DNA from: Caballeronia temeraria | GTDB taxonomy: Bacteria; Pseudomonadota; Gammaproteobacteria; Burkholderiales; Burkholderiaceae | Assembly: GCF_001544795.2 (NCBI RefSeq) | Contig: NZ_FCOI02000002.1 | Location: 1-64,000 of the forward strand | DNA: 64,000 nt | Reading direction: 5' to 3' | Part shown: positions 46,400 through 59,744 of the stretch, one piece after another | How positions within the stretch are numbered: position 1 is the stretch's first letter | Layout of the letters: every line of letters starts with the position of its first letter | Made by a program: the position numbers and the translations under genes | Notes under the pieces: model-generated | Told to the model about the DNA's origin: nothing | Databases searched by the model: none | Seen by the model: only the letters and a program-made list of their open reading frames with translations

Positions 46400-47239
46400 A
46401 TGCAACGCACGTCTGTCAGTCTCGCCGCCTCCGCTCTTGTGATGTCGCTCGCAGTGGCGAACGTCGCGCACGCTCAAACGATTCAGGCCGGCACTGTCGC
46501 CGGTGCGAAGCCCGCTGCGCCCGCGCCCGTGGCGGCGCCGTCTCACCTCGACGACATCCTCGCGCGCCACACGTTGCGCGTCTGCACGACGGGCGACTAC
46601 AAGCCGTATTCGTTCCTGCGCACGGACGGGCAGTTCGAGGGCATCGACATCGATCTCGCGGACAGTCTCGCGAAGTCGCTCGGCGCGAAGGCCGAGTACG
46701 TGAAAACGTCGTGGTCGAACCTGATGAACGATTTCATCGCCAAATGCGACATTGCCGTGGGCGGCGTCTCAACCACGCTCGAACGGCAGAAGCGCGCGTT
46801 CTTCACCGCGCCGTACATGGAAGACGGCAAAACGCCGATCGTCCGTTGCGACGATGTGGACAAGTATCAGACCGTCGCGCAGATCGACCAGCCGAACGTG
46901 CGCACGATCGTGAATCCCGGCGGCACCAACGAGCGCTTCGCGAAGCAGTTCTTTCCGCATTCGCAGCTGATCGAGTACCCGGACAACGTGACGATCTTCA
47001 AGCAGATCCTAGACGGCAAAGCCGACGTGATGGTCACGGACGCCTCCGAAACGCTGCTTCAGCAAAAGCTCAATCCCGGCTTGTGTTCTGTGCATCCCGA
47101 CAAGCCGTTTCAGTTCGGCGAGAAGGCGTATCTGCTGCCGCGCGGCGACGTGCCGTTCCAGCAGTACGTCGACCAGTGGCTGCATCTCGCCCGTTCGTCG
47201 GGCGAGTTTCAGGCCGTGTATGACAAGTGGCTGAAGTAG
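46400..47239 (+). CDS. pheC: Periplasmic cyclohexadienyl/arogenate dehydratase PheC
   Basis: 279 aa from the ATG at 46400 (AGGAGAAT upstream). Signal peptide residues 1-25 (NVAHAQ). The mature part is a type II periplasmic-binding fold closely matching Pseudomonas PheC by memory: RVCTTGDYKPYSFL, TSWSNLMNDFIAKCDIAVGG, DGKTPIVRCDD, IVNPGGTNERFAKQFFP and EKAYLLPRGD. PheC converts prephenate to phenylpyruvate, or arogenate to phenylalanine, outside the cytoplasm. An amino-acid ABC binding protein is the alternative, but the GGTNE block favours PheC. Confidence 0.88.
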   Translation: MQRTSVSLAASALVMSLAVANVAHAQTIQAGTVAGAKPAAPAPVAAPSHLDDILARHTLRVCTTGDYKPYSFLRTDGQFEGIDIDLADSLAKSLGAKAEYVKTSWSNLMNDFIAKCDIAVGGVSTTLERQKRAFFTAPYMEDGKTPIVRCDDVDKYQTVAQIDQPNVRTIVNPGGTNERFAKQFFPHSQLIEYPDNVTIFKQILDGKADVMVTDASETLLQQKLNPGLCSVHPDKPFQFGEKAYLLPRGDVPFQQYVDQWLHLARSSGEFQAVYDKWLK

Positions 47240-47246
47240 GCAACGC

Positions 47247-48194
47247 TCAACGCGCCGCGCGCAACAGTTCGCCGGTACGCTCGCCGATTGTGCGCAGCCA
47301 GCCGAGCGCCGCGTCCGATTGCGCATGCATGCGTCCGAAGCCGTGCGTCATGTCGCGTGCATCGATCATCTCGACGCGCCCGCCGTTCGCCTCCAGGAAG
47401 CGTTTGAGTTCGATGGCGTCGTCGTAGAGCGGATCGTAGGCCGCCGCGACGACGATCGCGGGCGCGGGCGTGCGTTCGAACGGCTCGGAGAGCGGGAACG
47501 CGCGCACGTCGTGCTCAAGCGGGGTTTCGCCCGACAGGAACTGCGTCCAGTACCACTTCATCTCTTCGTTCGTGAGTCCCGGACCGTTGGCATTGGCGAT
47601 GCAACTGGGACTCTCGAACTGGCGCCGCATCACCGGATAGAGCAGCACCTGCAAGCCGACGATACCCGCCACGCGCTCGTTCGCGCCGCGCGCCGCGACG
47701 ACCGCCAGATGCGCGCCCGCACTGTCGCCGCCGACGGCGAGACGGTCGGTCGCGAAGCCCATCCGCGAGCGATGCTCCGCCAGCCAGATCACGGCATCGA
47801 GCGCGTCGTCACAGGGCGCGGGAAACGGATGCTCGGGCGCGAGCCGGTAATCGACGCTCGCCACCGCGCATTGCGAATCCCGCGCGAGCCGCGCGACGAG
47901 GCCATCGTGCGTCTCGAGATCGCCGACCACCCAGCCGCCGCCGTGAAAATACACGATCAGCGGCAGCGGGGCGCGCGCCGCTTTCGGCTTGTAGATGCGC
48001 GCACCGAGCGTGCGGCCGTCCAGTTTGATCTGGACGTTCTCGGCCGTCACGGCTTCGTCGCGTTCTTTGGCGTAGGCTTGAGCGACCTTGCTGAAGCGCT
48101 CGCGGACCGCTTGTGCATCGGCACCGGGTGGCAGGGCCGGGAAAGTGTCGTCGACAGCGCGGTAGTAACGGAGCAAGGCTGCGTCAATGGTCAT
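47247..48194 (-). CDS. Alpha/beta hydrolase, hormone-sensitive-lipase family esterase
   Basis: 315 aa from the ATG at 48194 (GGAGACTTG upstream). Oxyanion motif HGGG in VYFHGGGWVVGDLETHD; nucleophile Ser in GGDSAGAHLA; acid Asp in AAYDPLYDDA and His in DMTHGFGRM complete the triad. It hydrolyses carboxyl esters of short to medium chain; the natural substrate is unknown. It converges with pheC, whose stop is seven bases away. Confidence 0.93.
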   Translation of the reverse strand: MTIDAALLRYYRAVDDTFPALPPGADAQAVRERFSKVAQAYAKERDEAVTAENVQIKLDGRTLGARIYKPKAARAPLPLIVYFHGGGWVVGDLETHDGLVARLARDSQCAVASVDYRLAPEHPFPAPCDDALDAVIWLAEHRSRMGFATDRLAVGGDSAGAHLAVVAARGANERVAGIVGLQVLLYPVMRRQFESPSCIANANGPGLTNEEMKWYWTQFLSGETPLEHDVRAFPLSEPFERTPAPAIVVAAAYDPLYDDAIELKRFLEANGGRVEMIDARDMTHGFGRMHAQSDAALGWLRTIGERTGELLRAAR

Positions 48195-48432
48195 GCAAGT
48201 CTCCATAGTGTTTTCAGGTCGATATTTTGGATGCGCCGGACCCTGCGCATCGATTTCATGCGGCCGCGCGTTCGATTTTCGCTAAAAATTAGATTAAATG
48301 CACCAAGCCGAAAATCGGCATTTGTCTTTCAAGACATGCCAATTCGATAAATGATTCGGATAAAAGACAATATATCGGTGAAAATCAGGAGAATCGCGCT
48401 GGAAAATTTCCCCTGAGCCTTACGGGGCGCGG

Positions 48433-48457
48433 GTTACAACCTGAAACACTTTGTTAC
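48433..48457 (+). promoter_or_regulatory. OmpR-like direct repeat
   Basis: GTTACA, TGAAACA and TTGTTAC follow at about 10-base spacing, resembling OmpR binding sequences of enteric porin promoters (GTTACA / TGAAACA half-sites). The identity of the regulator is a guess. Confidence 0.3.
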
Positions 48458-48479
48458 GGCGACCCGGAATCAATTCGCC

Positions 48480-48697
48480 CACAATCTGTTCAAACGGTTT
48501 CAACACGGATGTATTGGGCTGCGTCGTGCGTAAGCCGCGCGATCCAATGGCAGGCTGTGGCCGGAGCTCTCATTTTTGGGGCATCGGTGTTGGGGTCGTT
48601 ATTCGAATGAAAGGCGTTCGAAACATCCCACGTTTGGTCTCCTCGCGCTAACCCCGTAGCGTGTGGTTTTTAGCGGGCTCCAGGCCCGCTTTTTTTT
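48480..48697 (+). ncRNA. Candidate small RNA ending at a strong terminator
   Basis: No convincing protein frame precedes the terminator. Just before it are an anti-Shine-Dalgarno-like stretch TCTCCTC (48638-48644) and a hairpin CGCGCTA-ACCCCG-TAGCGTG, an arrangement seen in many Hfq-type regulators. The 5' end is not defined; a start shortly after the OmpR-like repeat is assumed. Confidence 0.35.
48672..48697 (+). terminator. Orphan Rho-independent terminator
   Basis: AGCGGGC, loop TCCAG, GCCCGCT, followed by eight T. Seven perfect GC-rich pairs. Works on the plus strand only. Confidence 0.92.
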
Positions 48698-48759
48698 CGT
48701 CCGGACAAACGTTTGCTCGCTTTGATCAATTCAGAGCCCGAACGTTTACCTCATGACAG

Positions 48760-48784
48760 AAGGGAGCGCCGCGGCGCTCCCTTT
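48760..48784 (-). terminator. Terminator after acyl-CoA synthetase
   Basis: AGGGAGCGCC / GGCGCTCCCT with a two-base loop, 30 bases past the stop on the minus strand. The T-run after it is short. Confidence 0.65.
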
Positions 48785-48813
48785 GTCGTTTCATGGCTCC
48801 GGCCGCACCGGAA

Positions 48814-50544
48814 TCAGGCTGTTTTCGCTTCCGCCAGCTTCAGCTCGTCGATCATGCGTGCGCGCATCACGAATTTCTGTGCCTTGCCGGTAACGGTCAT
48901 CGGCAATTCGTCGACGAAGCGGATATAGCGCGGAATCTTGTAGTGCGCGATCTGCCCCTGGCAGAACTCGCGGATGTCGTCCTCGCTCGCCTGCTCGCCC
49001 GGACGCACGACGATCCACGCGCACACCTCCTCGCCGTATTTCTGGTCCGGCACGCCGAAGACCTGCACGGATTGCACCTTCGGATGACGGAACAGAAACT
49101 CTTCGATTTCGCGCGGATAGATATTCTCGCCGCCGCGAATCAGCATGTCCTTCAGGCGTCCGACGATGTTGCAATACCCTTCTGCATCGATCGTCGCGAG
49201 GTCGCCGGTGTGCATCCAGCCGTCGACGATCGCCTCGCGCGTCTTGGCCTCGTCACCCCAATAGCCCTTCATCACCGAGTAGCCGCGTGTGCACAGCTCA
49301 CCGGTTTCGCCGACCGGCACGATGTTGCCCAGCGGATCGACGATCTTCACTTCGAGATGCGGTTGAATGCGCCCGACAGTCGTCGTGCGTTTGTCGAGCG
49401 GATCGGTCGTCGAGCTTTGGAACGAGACGGGGCTCGTCTCCGTCATGCCATACGCGATCGTGATCTCGCTCAGATGCATCTTCGACACCACGCGTTTCAT
49501 CGTCTCGATCGGACACGGCGAACCCGCCATGATGCCCGTGCGCAGACGGCTCAGATCGTACTTCGCAAAGTCAGGATGATCGAGTTCGGCGATGAACATC
49601 GTCGGCACGCCGTGCAGCGCCGTGCATTTCTCCTCGTGGACGGCGGCGAGCGTCGCGGCGGGATCGAAGGCTTCGCCAGGGAACACCATCGCGCAGCCCG
49701 TCGACACGCACGCGAGCACCGCCAGCACCATGCCGAAGCAGTGATACAGCGGCACCGGAATGCACAGCGAATCCTGCTCGGTCAGACGCATGGCCATCGC
49801 GATATAGCGCGCGTTGTTGACGATGTTCCGATGCGTCAGCGTCGCGCCCTTCGGATTGCCGGTCGTGCCGCTCGTGAACTGGATGTTGATCGCGTCGTCG
49901 GGGTGCAGCTTCGCTTCGAGCGCATCGAGTCGCGTCACGTCGAGTTGCTCGCGGCCGGTGCGCATCACATCGTCGAAATTGAGCATGCCGGGCGTTTTGC
50001 CCTCGCCCATTCGAATCACGGCGCGCAGCTCGGGCAGCTTCGCCGCGTCGAGCGCGTTCGGTGCGGCGTCGGCGAGTTCGGGCGCGAGCGCCTGCAGCAT
50101 CTCCAGATATTGCGATGACTTGAACTGCTCGGCCGCGATGATCGCCTTGCAACCGACCTTGTTCAGCGCGTATTCGAGCTCCGCCAGCCGGTACGCCGGA
50201 TTGATGTTCACGAGCGTGGCGCCCATGCGCGCGGTCGCGAATTGCGTCAGCAGCCATTCGACGCGATTCGGCGACCAGATGCCGACGCGATCGCCCGCCT
50301 GAATCCCGAGCGCGAGCAGGCCGCTCGCGAGCACATCGACCTGATCCGCGAACTCGCGCCAGGTCCAGCGAATGTTCTGCTCGCGGAAAACGACGGCCGG
50401 ACGATCGGGAAATCGGCCCGTGGTTTCCAGTAGCAAACGCGAGACGGTCGCGTCGCTCAAAGGTGAGTCGGTCGCGCCGCGAACATAAGAAACGCCGTCG
50501 CGCGGTTCGATCTGCGCGCCGGCCTGCGTCGGTTCAGTTGCCAT
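48814..50544 (-). CDS. AMP-binding acyl-CoA synthetase (fatty-acid CoA ligase)
   Basis: 576 aa. Adenylate-forming enzyme motifs: P-loop [18 protein letters not shown], the YGMTETSP block, [16 protein letters not shown] and [20 protein letters not shown], with the catalytic lysine in TVTGKAQKF at the C-terminus. It activates a carboxylic acid, probably a medium- or long-chain fatty acid, to its CoA ester. It looks like the AcsF2/FadD-like group rather than acetyl-CoA synthetase. Alone on its strand, with its own terminator. Confidence 0.94.
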   Translation of the reverse strand: MATEPTQAGAQIEPRDGVSYVRGATDSPLSDATVSRLLLETTGRFPDRPAVVFREQNIRWTWREFADQVDVLASGLLALGIQAGDRVGIWSPNRVEWLLTQFATARMGATLVNINPAYRLAELEYALNKVGCKAIIAAEQFKSSQYLEMLQALAPELADAAPNALDAAKLPELRAVIRMGEGKTPGMLNFDDVMRTGREQLDVTRLDALEAKLHPDDAINIQFTSGTTGNPKGATLTHRNIVNNARYIAMAMRLTEQDSLCIPVPLYHCFGMVLAVLACVSTGCAMVFPGEAFDPAATLAAVHEEKCTALHGVPTMFIAELDHPDFAKYDLSRLRTGIMAGSPCPIETMKRVVSKMHLSEITIAYGMTETSPVSFQSSTTDPLDKRTTTVGRIQPHLEVKIVDPLGNIVPVGETGELCTRGYSVMKGYWGDEAKTREAIVDGWMHTGDLATIDAEGYCNIVGRLKDMLIRGGENIYPREIEEFLFRHPKVQSVQVFGVPDQKYGEEVCAWIVVRPGEQASEDDIREFCQGQIAHYKIPRYIRFVDELPMTVTGKAQKFVMRARMIDELKLAEAKTA

Positions 50545-50759
50545 CGATGGTCTCCGCCAATGTGAATCGCCGCCCGATGAAGGCTAATTGGAGGCCATTG
50601 TGCATCGCAAAGACGCGTGCGGGCATTGAGTGTTTCCCCTCAAGACTCTTATGAATATACCGACGAATTTCTCGTCGAATCAACGAGATACGCAAATGCT
50701 GCCGGCCCGCCACATAACCGATATGCAGTTTTGCCCGCGCGATTTGCCGATTTGGAGCA

Positions 50760-50788
50760 TAAAAAAAGCAGCCCGAAGGCTGCTTTTC
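50760..50788 (-). terminator. Terminator of the atp operon
   Basis: AAAAGCAGCC / GGCTGCTTTT stem with a CGAA (TTCG on the minus strand) tetraloop and a long T-run on the minus strand, 30 bases after atpC. Confidence 0.93.
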
Positions 50789-50818
50789 GAACTGCTGAAC
50801 GCTGCTTGCGTCGCGCGC

Positions 50819-51244
50819 TTAGTGCTTCGCGTGCGCCTTGCGCAGACGTTGGATCGCCGCGAGTTGCGCCGTCGCGTAAGCGAGTTCCGCTTGTGCGGTC
50901 GCGTACTCGAGCTCCGAGTTGTTGTTCTGAATCGCTTCCTCGGCGCGCTTCTTCGCCTGCTCTGCCTTCGCTTCGTCGAGATCGGCGCCGCGGATGGCGG
51001 TGTCGGCGAGCACGGTCACGATGCCCGGCTGGATTTCGAGAATCCCGCCAGCCACGAACACGAACTCTTCCGAGCCGTCTTCCGCCTCGATGCGCACCGC
51101 GCCCGGACGAATACGCGTGATGAGCGGCGTGTGGCCCGGCAGAATGCCGAGTTCACCCGCTTCGCCCGGCAGCGCGACGAACTTCGCCTCGCCCGAGAAG
51201 ATCTGCTCTTCCGCGCTGACGACGTCTACCTTGATGGTTGCCAT
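50819..51244 (-). CDS. atpC: ATP synthase F1 subunit epsilon
   Basis: 141 aa. N-terminal beta-sandwich ([38 protein letters not shown]) and C-terminal helical hairpin ([14 protein letters not shown]). It couples the rotor to F1 and inhibits ATP hydrolysis. Last gene of the atp operon, 78 bases after atpD. Confidence 0.97.
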   Translation of the reverse strand: MATIKVDVVSAEEQIFSGEAKFVALPGEAGELGILPGHTPLITRIRPGAVRIEAEDGSEEFVFVAGGILEIQPGIVTVLADTAIRGADLDEAKAEQAKKRAEEAIQNNNSELEYATAQAELAYATAQLAAIQRLRKAHAKH

Positions 51245-51322
51245 ATGTGTCGACTCCTGAGGTGAGTGTGATTCGCGGACATCGGCCCTTCAGCCAACGT
51301 CCGCCGCAAAAACACCCGACCT

Positions 51323-52744
<1,422 letters not shown>

Positions 52745-52755
52745 TCACGCGGCCG

Positions 52756-53640
52756 TCAGACCGCTGCGGCGCCGCCGACGATTTCCGACAATTCTTTCGT
52801 AATCGCGGCCTGGCGGCTCTTGTTGTAGACGAGCTGCAGTTCGTTGATCACGGTCTTCGCGTTGTCGGACGCGGCCTTCATCGCGACCATGCGCGCGGAT
52901 TGCTCCGACGCCATGTTTTCCGCGACCGCCTGATAGACGAGCGCTTCGACGTAGCGGACCAGAAGTTCGTCCACCACGGTTTGCGCATCCGGCTCGTAGA
53001 TGTAATCCCACGAGGTCTTCGGCGTTACACCGTCTTCGTCCTTCGCGTTCAGGTCATCCACCGACAACGGCAACAGCTGCTCGATCACCGCTTCCTGCTT
53101 CATCGTGTTGACGAAGCGCGTGTACGCGAGGTACACCGCGCTGATCTTGCCTTCCGAATACAGGTCGAGCTGCACCTTGATCGCGCCGATGAGCTTTTCC
53201 AGATGCGGCGTATCGCCGAGCTGCGTGACTTGCGACACGACGTTGGCCTTCAGGCGATTCAGGAAGCCAAGTCCCTTGCCGCCGATCGCCGACGCTTCGA
53301 TCTTGATGCCGCTCTGATCGAGTTCCCTGATCTTGTTCAGCGACGCACGCTGGATGTTCGTGTTCATGCCGCCGCACAGACCCTTGTCGGTCGTGACGAG
53401 GATCAGGCCGGCGGTCTTCGCACCCTGGTTCTCCACCATGAACGGATGGCGATATTCCGGGTTCGCACGGCTCATGTGCGATGCGATTGCACGGACCTTG
53501 TCGGCATACGGACGGGCGGAACGCATGCGTTCCTGAGCGCGGCGCATCTTCGATGCGGCGACCATTTCCATCGCTTTCGTGATCTTGCGCGTGTTCTGCA
53601 CGCTCTTGATCTTGCCGCGAATTTCCTTCATTCCAGCCAT
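52756..53640 (-). CDS. atpG: ATP synthase F1 subunit gamma
   Basis: 294 aa. N-terminal helix [20 protein letters not shown] and C-terminal helix [20 protein letters not shown] form the central rotor shaft; [18 protein letters not shown] is the conserved gamma block. 62 bases after atpA. Confidence 0.98.
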   Translation of the reverse strand: MAGMKEIRGKIKSVQNTRKITKAMEMVAASKMRRAQERMRSARPYADKVRAIASHMSRANPEYRHPFMVENQGAKTAGLILVTTDKGLCGGMNTNIQRASLNKIRELDQSGIKIEASAIGGKGLGFLNRLKANVVSQVTQLGDTPHLEKLIGAIKVQLDLYSEGKISAVYLAYTRFVNTMKQEAVIEQLLPLSVDDLNAKDEDGVTPKTSWDYIYEPDAQTVVDELLVRYVEALVYQAVAENMASEQSARMVAMKAASDNAKTVINELQLVYNKSRQAAITKELSEIVGGAAAV

Positions 53641-53702
53641 TGCTTACTCCTTGATCGAAGCCGCGCGGCGCCCGAGCACCGCGCGTTGCCTCTTAGTCCC
53701 GA

Positions 53703-55244
<1,542 letters not shown>

Positions 55245-55300
55245 TATTCGCTCCTGATAGTCAATTCTGTTGCGTGCCAGCTAGGCGCTTCCTGGAAGCG

Positions 55301-55843
55301 TCAGGCGGTCAGAGCCGTCTGCATGCTGGCGAGGCGCGCGCGGACCGAGGTATCGAGCACTTCGTCGCCAACCGTCACGCGAACGCCGCCGATCAGCGAG
55401 TGATCGACTTCGACGGTCGGCTTCAGCTTGCGCTGGAACTTGCGTTCGAGGCTTGCAACGAGGTCGTTCAACTGTTCGCCTTCGAGGGGGAACGCGCTCA
55501 CGATATGCGCATCGGCCGCCCCTTCACGGGCGTTCTTCAATTCGTCGAACTGGACGGCGATTTCCGGCAGCAGCGCCAGGCGATGATTCTCGGCCAGCAT
55601 GCCGACGAAGTTCTTCGCCTGAGCATTACCTTGAGCGAGTGGCGACTTCACTGCGGCGAGCAGGAGATCGACGACTTGCTGACGGCTCACCTTCGGGCTC
55701 GTGGCGACGGATTCCACTTCGGGCAGACGCGCAACCTGAGCCAGCTCTCCGACGAAGGTGGACCAGCCCGCGAGATCGCCGCTTTCGGCCACGCGGAACA
55801 GCGCTTCTGCGTAAGGACGAGCGATGGTTGCAAGTTCGGCCAT
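55301..55843 (-). CDS. atpH: ATP synthase subunit delta
   Basis: 180 aa. N-terminal [14 protein letters not shown] and C-terminal [20 protein letters not shown] are the delta/OSCP signatures. It links the top of F1 to the b-subunit stalk. Two bases separate it from atpF. Confidence 0.97.
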   Translation of the reverse strand: MAELATIARPYAEALFRVAESGDLAGWSTFVGELAQVARLPEVESVATSPKVSRQQVVDLLLAAVKSPLAQGNAQAKNFVGMLAENHRLALLPEIAVQFDELKNAREGAADAHIVSAFPLEGEQLNDLVASLERKFQRKLKPTVEVDHSLIGGVRVTVGDEVLDTSVRARLASMQTALTA

Positions 55844-55845
55844 GA

Positions 55846-56316
55846 TCAGAGCTCGGTTTTGAGTTGATTCAGCAGATCGGCGTGAGCCTTCTGATCGACT
55901 TCGCGCTTCAGAATCTGCTCGGCGCCCTTGACGGCCAGTGCGGCGACTTCAGCGCGCAGCGATTCGCGTGCCTTGACGATTTGCTGGTCGGCATCCGCCT
56001 TCGCTTGCGCGATGATGCGCGCGGCTTCGGCTTGAGCGTTGGCCTTGATTTCTTCTGCGACTGCTGCAGCGCGCTTTTCAGCGTCGGCGATGCGTTGCTG
56101 GCCGTCGTTGCGCGCTTGCGCGAGTTCCTGGTCGACGCGCTTGTGCGCTGCTTCGAGTTCCGCTTTGCCCTTGTCGGCGGCGGCGAGGCCGTCGGCAATC
56201 TTCTTCGAGCGCTCGTCGAGGGCGTTGATCAACGGCGGCCACACGAACTTCATCGTGAACCACGCGAGGATCAGAAACACGACCATTTGCGCAAACAGGG
56301 TTGCGTTGAGATTCAC
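55846..56316 (-). CDS. atpF: ATP synthase F0 subunit b
   Basis: 156 aa. One N-terminal membrane helix ([20 protein letters not shown]) and a long charged coiled coil rich in Ala, Lys and Glu to the C-terminus. It is the peripheral stalk, present as a single b gene, so probably a homodimer. Confidence 0.98.
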   Translation of the reverse strand: MNLNATLFAQMVVFLILAWFTMKFVWPPLINALDERSKKIADGLAAADKGKAELEAAHKRVDQELAQARNDGQQRIADAEKRAAAVAEEIKANAQAEAARIIAQAKADADQQIVKARESLRAEVAALAVKGAEQILKREVDQKAHADLLNQLKTEL

Positions 56317-56448
56317 GGTGTTTCCTTAAACGTTGCTTGATCGGAGGTGAAACGGTTAAAAGGCGCTCATCGGCTGTTGAGCTCGATCAGCGCCTCATCC
56401 GTTCCGGTTAGCGTCTTTGAAAAGTCAGACGCAAACTTCCGAGGAACC

Positions 56449-57659
<1,211 letters not shown>

Positions 57660-57836
57660 ATCGTTAAAGCCACCCAAATTGTCAAAAATCTTTCGCCGCC
57701 CATCGCTTCCGAGCCGCCGCTTCGCGTCGCGGCTCCGGGGCAAGGGGCCCGAGTGCGGTACACGGTCCGCACTTGTTCATCCGTGATGCTACTTGCAACC
57801 TGTGCTGCAGGCACTTACCTGGGACGTCAAGAATCG

Positions 57837-58370
57837 TCACCGCAGCGCCATTGCCACCCAGTAAGTCTTGAGAGCGACGATGTACGTGACGAGCAGCGGC
57901 AACCACAACGCGCTCTTGTACCAGTACGCGACCGCCACGAACATGGCGATCGTCGCTCCCATCTTGAGCGCCTCGCCGATCATCCAGCTCATGATCGTCT
58001 CCGCGCCGCTCTTTGCGCTCAGGCGCGCGGCGAACAAGGCGCTCGGCACCCAGCAGATTGCTCCCCCCAGAAATGCGGACAGCGCAGCATCGCCCGGCGG
58101 CTTGTAGAACAGCCACCACAACAGCGTCGCACCCAGGGACAAAACCATTTGCGCTGCCACCACCTTAAACGGAGTGACACGCGATGGACGACTCACCTCG
58201 GGCCCAAACAGCTTCTGTGCCTGATCCCGCGTGAGCGGAACGATATTGTTATCTTGCGCTTCGGCATCCCACGATTCGCTCGACGAAGGGCGCGGCTGAT
58301 TTCCGGAGGCGTTTTCATCGCCGGCTGAGTGAGCGTCCGGCGCTCGATTTTGCTCTCGCACCGCCTTCAA
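57837..58370 (-). CDS. atpI: ATP synthase subunit I (AtpI)
   Basis: 177 aa if started at the TTG at 58370; a GTG at 58361 is an alternative. The first ~65 residues are hydrophilic and acidic; four membrane helices follow (KVVAAQMVLSLGATLLWWLF to WLPLLVTYIVALKTYWVAMA). It has the conserved FLGGAICWVPSALFA block of AtpI, a c-ring assembly factor. First gene of the atp operon, about 75 bases after its promoter. Confidence 0.92.
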   Translation of the reverse strand: MKAVREQNRAPDAHSAGDENASGNQPRPSSSESWDAEAQDNNIVPLTRDQAQKLFGPEVSRPSRVTPFKVVAAQMVLSLGATLLWWLFYKPPGDAALSAFLGGAICWVPSALFAARLSAKSGAETIMSWMIGEALKMGATIAMFVAVAYWYKSALWLPLLVTYIVALKTYWVAMALR

Positions 58371-58450
58371 ACCTTCAACCTAAAAGTCCCGGGAAATCAC
58401 CTTGCGCTTTCGCTGCGCTTTCGAGGTGGCCTAGCTGATAAATCCGGGCG

Positions 58451-58479
58451 ATTGTAAGCGATTGTTGTCACGGATTCAA
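58451..58479 (-). promoter_or_regulatory. Sigma-70 promoter of the atp operon
   Basis: Minus strand TTGAAT (58479-58474), 17-base spacer, TACAAT (58456-58451). The start would be near 58444, giving a leader of about 74 bases before atpI. Confidence 0.82.
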
Positions 58480-58513
58480 TAGTTTAGGTGCGTCAAAAAC
58501 CAAGCAGACGAAC

Positions 58514-58541
58514 CTTAAAAATTGGTCTCGAAAGCGAGACT
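58514..58541 (-). terminator. Terminator after the permease gene
   Basis: Minus strand GTCTCG, loop CTTT, CGAGAC, then CAATTTTT. It separates the mnmG-rsmG-parAB-permease strand from the atp promoter. Confidence 0.82.
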
Positions 58542-58543
58542 TT

Positions 58544-58559
58544 CCTTGCAATTGCAAGG
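58544..58559. repeat. 16-base perfect palindrome
   Basis: CCTTGCAA followed by its exact reverse complement TTGCAAGG, directly beside the terminator hairpin and between the permease stop and the atp promoter. It could be a second hairpin or a regulator site. Confidence 0.7.
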
Positions 58560-58594
58560 AGATTCTCAGTCCGTAGCGAAGCATTCGCCGGCGG

Positions 58595-59731
58595 TCAGAT
58601 GAGCGCCCAGCCGATGACCGTTGCCACGATCCAGAACGGTATGGACACCATGTGAAACGGCATCCACATGCCTTTTTCGCCTGAAAGTCTGACGGCGATG
58701 AGATTCGCGAGCGAGCCGATCGCGATGCCGAAACCGCCGACGCTCACGCCGAACGCGAGGGCGCGCCAGTCCCTGGAGAACTCCGCGAGCACGATCGCGG
58801 CGGGCACGTTGCTGATCGCTTGGGATAGCACGGCGCCCGCTGCATAGGCGCGCACGGGCGTATTGATACCGATATGCGCGATGCCCGCGTGAATCGACGG
58901 CAACGCGGCCGCGCTGCGCAGCACGATGAACATCATCACGAAGATGAGCAGCAACAGCCAGTCGATCTTGAGAACGACTTCGCGGCGCCACACCAGGAAA
59001 ACGAGCGCGAGGGCGGCAAGCGCGGGGCCGGCATGATGCGCGTCGGCGAGCGCGACGAACGCCGCGAATGCAAGCACGCTCACGCCGCACAGAAGAAGGT
59101 CGACGCGATGCTCTTCGACATCGCCGGACAAATCGAGCGGCGTGGCGCGAAACATCGCGAAGGTGACGATGCCGAGCAGCGCCATCAATGCGGCGCACAG
59201 CGGCAGCATCGTCCAGACGAAGGCCGGGAAGCCGACGCCGCTCGTCTGCCACAGGAAAAGGTTCTGCGGGTTGCCGAGCGGCGTGAGAATCGAGCCTGCG
59301 TTGACCGAAAGCGCGATCACGATGACGAGCCGCTTGATCGGCAAGGGCGCGAGCTTGTGCAACGACAACGCGAGCGGCACGACGGCAAAGAGCGCGACGT
59401 CGTTGGTCAGCACGGTCGACAGCCCCGCGGCGAGCGCCACGAGCAGCAACGCCAGCGTGCGCTCGCCATGAATGTGATGCACGAGCCGATGCGCCGACCA
59501 CATCAGGAATCCTGACAATTCGATCGCTTTCGTCAGGATCAAAAGGCCGGCGAGCGTGAGCACGGTCTGCCAGTCGACGAGGCCGGGCAGCGACGACAAC
59601 GGCCGCGGATGCGCGATCTGCAGCACGATGAGCGCGAAGACGAGGATCGCGAGAACCGGCTCTTTCGAGACGGCTCTCCAGATACGCGCCAGAACGTCGA
59701 AACGTGCGCGCTTGGCGTGGAACTCGGACAA
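58595..59731 (-). CDS. SLC13/ArsB-superfamily anion permease
   Basis: 378 aa with about ten membrane helices. Conserved positions of the ion-transporter superfamily are TVLTNDVALFAVVPLALSLH and NAGSILTPLGNPQNLFLWQ (the NPQN motif), repeated in the second half as LSQAISNVPAAIVLAEF. It probably moves an inorganic or dicarboxylate anion with Na+ or H+. The start is a TTG with no clear ribosome site, 13 bases after the parB stop, so translation may depend on parB. Confidence 0.88.
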   Translation of the reverse strand: MSEFHAKRARFDVLARIWRAVSKEPVLAILVFALIVLQIAHPRPLSSLPGLVDWQTVLTLAGLLILTKAIELSGFLMWSAHRLVHHIHGERTLALLLVALAAGLSTVLTNDVALFAVVPLALSLHKLAPLPIKRLVIVIALSVNAGSILTPLGNPQNLFLWQTSGVGFPAFVWTMLPLCAALMALLGIVTFAMFRATPLDLSGDVEEHRVDLLLCGVSVLAFAAFVALADAHHAGPALAALALVFLVWRREVVLKIDWLLLLIFVMMFIVLRSAAALPSIHAGIAHIGINTPVRAYAAGAVLSQAISNVPAAIVLAEFSRDWRALAFGVSVGGFGIAIGSLANLIAVRLSGEKGMWMPFHMVSIPFWIVATVIGWALI

Positions 59732-59744
59732 GATGCGCGCGAAA

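Larger units (their letters stand above)
48195..48813. other. Long intergenic region with orphan terminator
   Basis: About 619 bases, AT-richer than average, between a minus-strand esterase and a minus-strand acyl-CoA synthetase. It holds small hairpins (GCCGA-AAA-TCGGC at 48309; TGTCTT-tc-AAGACA near 48329), an OmpR-like repeat at 48433-48457, a strong plus-strand terminator at 48672-48697 with no plus-strand gene before it, and the acyl-CoA synthetase terminator. Confidence 0.7.

Noticed and set aside
48451..48651. 66-codon plus-strand frame before the orphan terminator
   Set aside because: TTG start, no ribosome site and no recognisable composition; a non-coding RNA fits the surroundings better.
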